A stretch of 64,000 nt of DNA from contig NZ_LT629750.1 of the NCBI RefSeq assembly GCF_900105125.1, positions 3,472,001-3,536,000 on the forward strand, written 5' to 3'. Positions 58,864 through 64,000 of this stretch are shown piece after piece; within the stretch, counting starts at the first letter, position 1, and every line of letters starts with the position of its first letter. The notes under the pieces were generated by a model. The model did no database searches, had not been told where the DNA came from, and saw nothing but the letters and a program-made list of their open reading frames with translations. The DNA comes from Bradyrhizobium canariense. Lineage in GTDB: Bacteria > Pseudomonadota > Alphaproteobacteria > Rhizobiales > Xanthobacteraceae. Made by a program: the position numbers and the translations under genes.

Positions 58864-60639
58864 TCACACCAGCGCCTTGCCGCCGGCGAAGGCGGCTGCG
58901 GTAGCTTCGTCATTGGCTTCGACCGGCAACAGCATTTCATTGTGCGCTTTGCCGGAGGGGATCATCGGGAAGCAATTCTCCAGCGCCGCCACCCGGCAAT
59001 CGAACAGCACCGGGCGCTTGACCGAGATCATCTCCTTGATCGCGCCGTCGAGATCGCCGGGCTTGATCGCCTGGATACCGACGCAGCCATAGGCTTCGGC
59101 GAGTTTGACGAAATCCGGCAGCGCTTCGGAATAGCTGTGCGACAGCCGGTTGCCGTGCAGAAGCTGCTGCCACTGCCGCACCATGCCCATGTACTGGTTG
59201 TTGAGGATGAAGATCTTGACCGGCAGTTCGTGCTGAACGGCCGTCGACATCTCCTGCATGGTCATCTGCACCGATGCGTCGCCGGCGATGTCGATCACGA
59301 GGCTGTCGGGATGGGCGACCTGGACGCCGATCGCCGCCGGCAGGCCGTAGCCCATGGTGCCGAGGCCGCCCGAGGTCATCCAGCGATGCGGCTCCTCGAA
59401 GCCGAAGAACTGCGCCGCCCACATCTGATGCTGACCGACTTCGGTCGTGATGTAGGTGTCTTTCCCACGGGTCAACTCGAACAGCCGCTGGATCGCATAT
59501 TGCGGCAGGATGATATCGCTGTTCTTCTTGTATGACAGCGAATTGCGCGCGCGCCATTTCGCAATCTCCTGCCACCATGGCTTGATGTCGGGCTTCTTCG
59601 CCTCCGCCTTGAACACCTGCAGGAGATCGCCGAGCACGTTGCCGGCATCGCCGATGATCGGAATATCGACGCGGATATTCTTGTTGATCGAGGACGGGTC
59701 GATATCGATGTGGATTTTCTTTGAGCCCGGCGAAAACGCGTCGGTGCGCCCGGTGATGCGGTCGTCGAACCGCGCGCCGACGCACAGCATGGCGTCGCAA
59801 TCATGCATCGCCATATTGGCTTCGTAGGTGCCGTGCATGCCGAGCATGCCGAGCCAGTTCTTGCCCGACGCCGGATAGGCGCCGAGCCCCATCAAGGTCG
59901 ACGTGATCGGGAAGCCGGTCGCTTCGACCAGCTCGCGCAACAGCTTGGAAGCTTCGGCTCCGGAATTGATGACGCCGCCACCGCTGTAGATCACCGGACG
60001 CTTGGCGGAAGCGAGCAACGCCACGGCCTTGCGGATCTGCGCCGCATCGCCCTTCACGCGCGGCGTGTAGGAGACATGCACGTCCGACTTGCGCGGCGGA
60101 TGATAGGTGCCGACCGCGAACTGCACGTCCTTCGGGACATCGACCACGACCGGACCCGGACGGCCGGTGCTCGCGACATAGAATGCCTCGTGCAGCACCC
60201 GCGCCAGATCATTGACGTTGCGCACCAGCCAATTGTGCTTGGTGCAGGGACGCGTGATGCCGATGGTGTCGCATTCCTGGAACGCGTCATTGCCGATCAG
60301 ATGCGTCGGCACCTGGCCGGTGATGCACACCAGCGGGATCGAATCCATCAGCGCGTCGGTCAGCGGCGTCACCATGTTGGTGGCGCCGGGACCCGATGTC
60401 ACCAGCACCACCCCCGGCCTGCCGGTGGAGCGCGCATAGCCTTCGGCGGCATGGCCGGCGCCCTGCTCGTGCCGGACGAGAATGTGCTCGACCTCGCTCT
60501 GCTGGAAAATCTCGTCATAGATCGGAAGCACCGCGCCGCCGGGATAGCCGAAGAGGTGCTTGACGCCATGATCGATCAGCGCGCGCACGATCATGGCTGC
60601 GCCGGTCATCTGGTTCGGATCGTGGCTTTTGTCACTCAT
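58864..60639 (-). CDS. ilvI: acetolactate synthase large subunit
   Basis: 591 residues from the ATG at 60639 (MSDKSHDPNQ; GGAGCC upstream). Catalytic subunit, condensing pyruvate with pyruvate or 2-oxobutyrate, with TPP, FAD and Mg2+. FGYPGGAVLPIYDEIFQQ and the catalytic glutamate in VRHEQGAGHAAEGYARSTG, GSGPGATN-like TSGPGATNMVTPLTDALMDS, and the TPP motif GDASVQMTMQEM...NNQYMGM are all intact. Preceded by an attenuator and a leader peptide. Confidence 0.96.
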   Translation of the reverse strand: MSDKSHDPNQMTGAAMIVRALIDHGVKHLFGYPGGAVLPIYDEIFQQSEVEHILVRHEQGAGHAAEGYARSTGRPGVVLVTSGPGATNMVTPLTDALMDSIPLVCITGQVPTHLIGNDAFQECDTIGITRPCTKHNWLVRNVNDLARVLHEAFYVASTGRPGPVVVDVPKDVQFAVGTYHPPRKSDVHVSYTPRVKGDAAQIRKAVALLASAKRPVIYSGGGVINSGAEASKLLRELVEATGFPITSTLMGLGAYPASGKNWLGMLGMHGTYEANMAMHDCDAMLCVGARFDDRITGRTDAFSPGSKKIHIDIDPSSINKNIRVDIPIIGDAGNVLGDLLQVFKAEAKKPDIKPWWQEIAKWRARNSLSYKKNSDIILPQYAIQRLFELTRGKDTYITTEVGQHQMWAAQFFGFEEPHRWMTSGGLGTMGYGLPAAIGVQVAHPDSLVIDIAGDASVQMTMQEMSTAVQHELPVKIFILNNQYMGMVRQWQQLLHGNRLSHSYSEALPDFVKLAEAYGCVGIQAIKPGDLDGAIKEMISVKRPVLFDCRVAALENCFPMIPSGKAHNEMLLPVEANDEATAAAFAGGKALV

Positions 60640-60694
60640 GGCTGGCTCCGGATTCGCTGTCGTCAGCGGCTTTCTTTGGTTTGGGTTGTTCGGA

Positions 60695-60720
60695 AAATAA
60701 AAAGGGGCCCAAGAGGCCCC
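60695..60720 (-). terminator. ilv attenuator terminator
   Basis: On the minus strand GGGGCC-TCTTG-GGCCCC followed by TTTTATTTT, about 55 bases before the ilvI ATG. Upstream GAGGCC (next to the leader stop) can pair with GGCCTC in the terminator's first arm as an antiterminator, and CACCGCC/GGCGGTG (about 60728-60770) can form the pause or alternative stem. Confidence 0.8.
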
Positions 60721-60747
60721 ATGCACACCGCCCGAATTTGGATGGCC

Positions 60748-60813
60748 TCAGCCACCCCCGGCGGTGCGCCTGGGTACGACTACGATAAGGAGTTTGGTAA
60801 TAATATTACGCAT
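60748..60813 (-). CDS. ilvL: ilv leader peptide (attenuation)
   Basis: 21 residues: MRNIITKLLIVVVPRRT then AGGG. It contains Ile-Ile, Leu-Leu-Ile and Val-Val-Val in the middle, i.e. 8 regulated residues out of 10 (residues 4-13). It is followed after about 30 bases by a terminator. When charged Ile, Leu or Val tRNA is scarce, the ribosome should stall on these codons and let the antiterminator form. This is the classic set-up; too short to be found by ordinary gene callers. No strong ribosome site was noticed, so translation is inferred. Confidence 0.85.
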   Translation of the reverse strand: MRNIITKLLIVVVPRRTAGGG

Positions 60814-60982
60814 GTGAGCGCTCAGACTTCCCAAAGGTTGCGCGGAACATAGCGCCCGGCCTTGAAAAGTCAAGGCAAGGCGGCCGCTCGACGCGATATC
60901 CGTAGCCTAGCGGGGTTCCGGCCGTTCGGCGAGTATGAAATTGCTGTTTCCTGCCATGCGCGAGTGGCCGTCTCGTCGTCCT

Positions 60983-61057
60983 GTAGCCCGGATGAGCGAA
61001 GCGATATCCGGGGCTCTCGCCGAAATTCCCGGATATCGCTTCGCTCATCCGGGCTAC
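60983..61057. repeat. long inverted repeat (GTAGCCCGGATGAGCG type)
   Basis: Two 30-base arms, 60983-61012 and 61028-61057, in exact inverted order: GTAGCCCGGATGAGCGAAGC then GATATCCGGG, with a 15-base loop. The right arm ends inside the miaA stop codon (61054-61056). It would fold into one long hairpin at the end of the miaA mRNA. A degenerate arm is seen at 3716-3750. Confidence 0.9.
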
Positions 61058-61974
61058 GAAATATCCAGCCACCCCCTCGCCTCCTCCGGCTTCACCCATT
61101 CGAACTCCGGCAGTTGATGCCGGAACCAGGTGAATTGCCGCTTGGCGTAGTGGCGGGTGTCGCTGCGGCCGACCTCGGCGGCCTCCTGCCGCGTGATCTC
61201 TCCGTCCAAGTGCCGGATCAACGCCGGCACGCCATGGGCTTTCATCGCCGGCAGCAGCGGATCGAGATGCCGCGCGCCCAACGCGGCAACTTCTTCCAGC
61301 GCGCCGGCGGCCAGCATCGCGTCGAAACGCGCATCGATCCGCGCATAAAGCGCATCGCGCTCCGGCGCCAGAAACACCGCACTGAACTCGCCCGGCGGCA
61401 ACAGCGGCGGCAGGCCTTCGCGATGCCAATCGGTCAGCGAGCGCCCGGTCGCCTCGACCACTTCAAGTGCGCGCGCAATCCGGGTGCGGTCACGCGGCTT
61501 CAAGCGTTCGGCGGATACCGGATCGCGCTCTCTTAGTTCGGCATGCAACGCCTCGACGCCGTTCCGCTCCAGCCGCGCGCGCACGTCGTCGCGGATCTCG
61601 GCAGGTATAGGCGGCACCGCCGATAGCCCGCGCGTCAGCGCCTTGAAATAGAGGCCGGAGCCGCCGACAAAAATCGGCAAGTGCTTTTGCGCACGCGCTT
61701 CGGCGAGTGCCGTGGCTGCGTCATTCACCCAGCTCCCCGCCGAGAAATTGACCGCGGCATCGACATGGCCATAGAGCCGATGCGGTACCCGCGCTTCTTC
61801 TTCCCGGGTCGGCCGCGCGGTGATGATGCGGAGGTCGCGGTACACCTGCATGGAATCGGCGTTGATGACGACGCCGCCGGCTTTTTCAGCCAGTTCGAGC
61901 GCCAGCGCCGACTTGCCGCTGGCGGTCGGCCCTGCGATAAGCACGGCTTGGCTTTCCGCTCGAGGCGAATTCAT
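61054..61974 (-). CDS. miaA: tRNA dimethylallyltransferase
   Basis: 306 residues from the ATG at 61974. Attaches a dimethylallyl group to A37 of tRNAs reading UNN codons. P-loop GPTASGKS (15-22), then [19 protein letters not shown], and the conserved [33 protein letters not shown] and [10 protein letters not shown] segments, all typical and complete. Divergent from serB with only 4 bases between the two start codons. The stop codon sits in a long inverted repeat. Confidence 0.96.
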   Translation of the reverse strand: MNSPRAESQAVLIAGPTASGKSALALELAEKAGGVVINADSMQVYRDLRIITARPTREEEARVPHRLYGHVDAAVNFSAGSWVNDAATALAEARAQKHLPIFVGGSGLYFKALTRGLSAVPPIPAEIRDDVRARLERNGVEALHAELRERDPVSAERLKPRDRTRIARALEVVEATGRSLTDWHREGLPPLLPPGEFSAVFLAPERDALYARIDARFDAMLAAGALEEVAALGARHLDPLLPAMKAHGVPALIRHLDGEITRQEAAEVGRSDTRHYAKRQFTWFRHQLPEFEWVKPEEARGWLDIS

Positions 61975-61978
61975 CCCG

Positions 61979-62872
61979 ATGTCTCTCGTCGCCACGCTCA
62001 TCTGCAACCCCGCCGATCCCGCGCTCGATAGCACGGTGATTGACGGTGCGCGCGCTATTCTTCCCTCGGCAGGCCCCGCGCGATGGCTGTTCGACGAAGT
62101 GGCCGTCGACATCCCCTTCACCGGCAGCGAGGACATCGGCGCCATCACCGCCCGGCTGCGCGAGGCGAAAGGCGACCTGCCGATCGATATCGTGGTGCAA
62201 TCCCAAATGGACCGGCGCAAGAAGCTTTTCCTGGCCGACATGGATTCCACCATGATCGGCCAGGAATGCGTCGACGAGCTGGCTGACTTCGCCGGGCTGA
62301 AGGCGCGTGTCGCTGCCATCACCGAACGCGCGATGCGCGGCGAGATCGCGTTCGAGCCGGCATTGCGCGAGCGCGTTGCTTTACTGAAGGGCTTGCCGGT
62401 CGGCGTCGTCGACGAAGTGCTGAAAACGCGCATCACGCTGACGCCGGGCGGCCGCGAACTGGTTGCAACCATGCGCGCGCATGGCGCCTACACCTGCCTG
62501 ATCTCGGGCGGCTTTACGTTGTTCACCAACGCCGTCGCGAGCCAGATCGGGTTTCAGGAAAACCGCGCCAATGAGCTTAAGGTCGAAGACGGCAAACTGA
62601 CCGGCGAAGTCGCCGAGCCGATCCTGGGCCGCGCCACCAAGCTCGCCACGCTGATCGAACTGCGCGAATCCTTCGATCTCGACAACCTCGACACGCTCGC
62701 GGTCGGCGACGGCGCCAATGACCTCGGCATGATCGAGGCGGCGGGCTTAGGCGTCGCCTACCACGCCAAGCCGGCGGTCGCCGCCGTCGCCCATGTGCGG
62801 ATCGACCACGGCGACCTCACCGCGCTGCTCTATATGCAGGGCTATCGGCGGGACGAGTTTGTGGCGGGATAG
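61979..62872 (+). CDS. serB: phosphoserine phosphatase
   Basis: 297 residues from the ATG at 61979. Last step of serine synthesis. An N-terminal ACT-like half (about 1-80) is followed by the HAD phosphatase domain: nucleophile Asp87 in [24 protein letters not shown] in [10 protein letters not shown], and the K and GDGAND in [20 protein letters not shown]. Complete and of normal size. Starts divergently from miaA with almost no intergenic space, and runs straight into the DUF4160/DUF2442 pair, 5 bases later. Confidence 0.96.
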   Translation: MSLVATLICNPADPALDSTVIDGARAILPSAGPARWLFDEVAVDIPFTGSEDIGAITARLREAKGDLPIDIVVQSQMDRRKKLFLADMDSTMIGQECVDELADFAGLKARVAAITERAMRGEIAFEPALRERVALLKGLPVGVVDEVLKTRITLTPGGRELVATMRAHGAYTCLISGGFTLFTNAVASQIGFQENRANELKVEDGKLTGEVAEPILGRATKLATLIELRESFDLDNLDTLAVGDGANDLGMIEAAGLGVAYHAKPAVAAVAHVRIDHGDLTALLYMQGYRRDEFVAG

Positions 62873-62877
62873 GCGGG

Positions 62878-63112
62878 ATGCCAACTGTCCTGCGCTGGGG
62901 ACCATACCGCGCTTTCTTTTATTCGAACGAGCGGGGCGAGCCGCCGCATATTCACGTTCGCTCCGGAGATTTCGAAGCCAAATTCTGGCTTCACGATCTG
63001 TCTGTCGCGGTCAACGCGGGATTTCCTGCCCACGAAATCGGCGCTATTCCGTTACCTGAGATCGCACCGCGATCTCCTCGAAGGCAAATGGCATAAGCAC
63101 TTTGGAAATTGA
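62878..63112 (+). pseudogene. DUF4160 gene with a frameshift
   Basis: The first frame gives MPTVLRWGPYRAFFYSNERG, EPPHIHVRSGDFEAKFWLHD, then SVAVNAGFPAHEIGAI, all classic DUF4160. After the ATT at about 63044 the family's ending (RYLRSHRDLLEGKWHKHFGN) continues in the next frame and stops at 63110-63112. One inserted C (or a similar 1-base change) near 63047 therefore breaks the gene; as it stands translation ends at 63096 with an unrelated tail. A sequencing error is also possible. DUF4160 is often paired with DUF2442, possibly as a toxin-antitoxin-like set. Confidence 0.8.
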
Positions 63113-63341
63113 TGTCGGCGATATCAGGCCGGTTTCGGTTGCCTTCACCGCCGATGAGTTGGTCGTGACATTGGCGGACGGTCGCAAGATTGCGACGCCG
63201 CTTGGGTGGTATCCGCGACTGCGGGACGCAAGCGTTGCCGCGCGAGCGCACTTTGAACTGATGCCGATGGGCATTCACTGGCCCGAGCTTGACGAAGATC
63301 TCGGCATTGCCGGGATGCTGCGGGGCCGGCCAGCGGCGTAA
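63102..63341 (+). CDS. DUF2442 domain protein
   Basis: 79 residues if the TTG at 63102 is the start; the end of the restored DUF4160 frame overlaps it by 11 bases. EIDVGDIRPVSVAFTADELV, VTLADGRKIATPLGWYPRL and GIHWPELDEDLGIAGMLRG are the DUF2442 fold. In many bacteria the two genes overlap in just this way and may act as a toxin-antitoxin-like pair; function unproven. Intact while its partner is frameshifted. Confidence 0.85.
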   Translation: MEIDVGDIRPVSVAFTADELVVTLADGRKIATPLGWYPRLRDASVAARAHFELMPMGIHWPELDEDLGIAGMLRGRPAA

Positions 63342-63349
63342 CAGCCGCC

Positions 63350-63439
63350 ATGCCCGGACTTGACCCGGGCATCCGTCAATATCCCAAAGCATCAACTAAC
63401 CGGCCACGGCGCGGATACCCCGCTTTCGCGGGGTATGAC
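63350..63439. repeat. palindromic intergenic repeat
   Basis: GCCATGCCCGGACTTGACCC-GGGCATCC on the left and GGATACCCCGC-TTTC-GCGGGGTATGAC on the right, the same style as the repeats at 35714 and 57754. Between convergent genes, so probably also a bidirectional transcription end. Confidence 0.75.
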
Positions 63440-63445
63440 AGCAAG

Positions 63446-64000
63446 CTACTGCAAGCTCAGCGCCACGAACCGTAATTCACCATCGGAGTTGGCGACCAGC
63501 AGCAGGATGGATTTCTTGCCGTCCTTCTTAAACTGATCGACACGCTTCTTGACGTCGGCGGCGTTGCTCACCGCTTCCTGCGCCACCTCGACGATGACCT
63601 CGCCGGGGCTCAAGCGCTTGTCTGCCGCGTCCGTATTCTCGTCGACATTGGTGATGATGACGCCCTTGACGCTGTCCTTGACCTTGTAGCGGCTGCGCAG
63701 ATCCTTGCTGAGGCCGGCGAGATCGAGACCGAGCGTCTTTTGCGTCACCGGCTTTTCGGCAGGCTCCGGCGTCTTGTTTGCAACCTGCACCGGCTTGTCG
63801 CCATCGTCGAGACGGCCGAGCGTCACCTGCTTGGTTTGCTCCTCACCCTTGCGGATGACGACGACGTCGACCTGCTTGCCGACCGCGGTATCGGCCACGA
63901 TGCGCGACAGATCCTTTGGTTCCTTGATGTCCTTGCCGTCGAACTTGACGACGACATCGCCGGGCTCGATGCCTGCGGGCTTGGCCGGGCCCTTGTCATC
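63446..64000 (-). CDS. degP: Do-type serine protease (DegP/DegQ-like), C-terminal part
   Basis: Partial gene running out of the window at 64000 (185 codons present). Two PDZ domains are seen. The end of the first contains AGIEPGDVVVKFDGKDIKEP and DLSRIVADTAVGKQVDVVVI; the second starts near KTLGLDLAGLSKDLRSRYKV and has VKGVIITNVDENTDAADKRL and PGEVIVEVAQEAVSNAADVK. The protease domain must lie beyond 64000. Periplasmic protein quality control. The linker between the PDZ domains is rich in Pro, Glu and Lys. Confidence 0.9.
   Translation of the reverse strand, partial: DDKGPAKPAGIEPGDVVVKFDGKDIKEPKDLSRIVADTAVGKQVDVVVIRKGEEQTKQVTLGRLDDGDKPVQVANKTPEPAEKPVTQKTLGLDLAGLSKDLRSRYKVKDSVKGVIITNVDENTDAADKRLSPGEVIVEVAQEAVSNAADVKKRVDQFKKDGKKSILLLVANSDGELRFVALSLQ

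Overview
The window looks like a chromosomal segment of a Bradyrhizobium/Rhodopseudomonas-type alphaproteobacterium. The reasons are the high GC content, the ilvI-ilvN-ilvC, miaA-serB and degP genes, many small conserved-looking hypothetical proteins of the Bradyrhizobium kind, EcfG-type promoter sequences, and palindromic and other short intergenic repeats. This is a judgement from reading; no database search was run.

Layout. (1) 0-13.7 kb is an accessory region. It holds an arylsulfatase beside the wreck of its own maturation enzyme, a low-GC methyltransferase, an E. coli-type adenylosuccinate lyase, a cytochrome P460, a P450, dodecin, and about a dozen tiny genes (zinc ribbons, a His-rich exported peptide, a lipoprotein, helical proteins). 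A 16-bp palindrome (TGNNCAATATTGNNCA) occurs five times here, at 4171, 6915, 7094, 9848 and 11646. Three copies lie in a repeated divergent intergenic unit carrying a conserved hairpin; the other two open a tandem pair of small-RNA-like units with strong terminators. A degenerate tRNA-Ser 3' end at 13.6 kb may mark an old integration border. (2) 13.9-25.7 kb holds a periplasmic SRPBCC-hydrolase fusion, a Cache-type adenylate cyclase coupled to a urea/amide-type periplasmic binding protein, an HlyD-type membrane fusion protein with a small membrane partner, orphan substrate-binding proteins (one intact, one reduced to its tail), a VOC protein and a chemoreceptor. (3) 25.8-40.7 kb is transport and catabolism: an ACS-family MFS carrier, a CMD protein with a beta-hydroxyacid dehydrogenase, a GMC oxidoreductase, PPK2, Nudix, a scattered NMT1/SsuA-type ABC transporter, and a two-gene OpuBC-type osmolyte importer. 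(4) 40.7-53 kb holds an LprI protein with an SDR, a TetR regulator whose promoter motif recurs in front of a sterol-desaturase-family hydroxylase, a CDF transporter, a DUF1254 protein, and an MddA-like methyltransferase flanked by two TPR signalling proteins. (5) 53.6-60.8 kb is a branched-chain amino acid block, all on the minus strand: leader peptide, attenuator, ilvI, threonine dehydratase, ilvN, methyltransferase, EamA, LysE, ilvC. (6) 61-64 kb holds miaA and serB head to head, a frameshifted DUF4160 gene with its DUF2442 partner, and the 3' part of a Do-type protease.

How the genes work together. In the ilv block, threonine dehydratase supplies 2-oxobutyrate to acetolactate synthase and ilvC carries out the next step. 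The leader peptide, rich in Ile, Leu and Val codons, would sense the end products, and two putative exporters could relieve excess. In the accessory region the shared palindrome and hairpins suggest that several tiny genes and two putative sRNAs belong to one regulon. Two of the genes there (a repeat-containing exported protein and dodecin) have EcfG-type general stress promoters.
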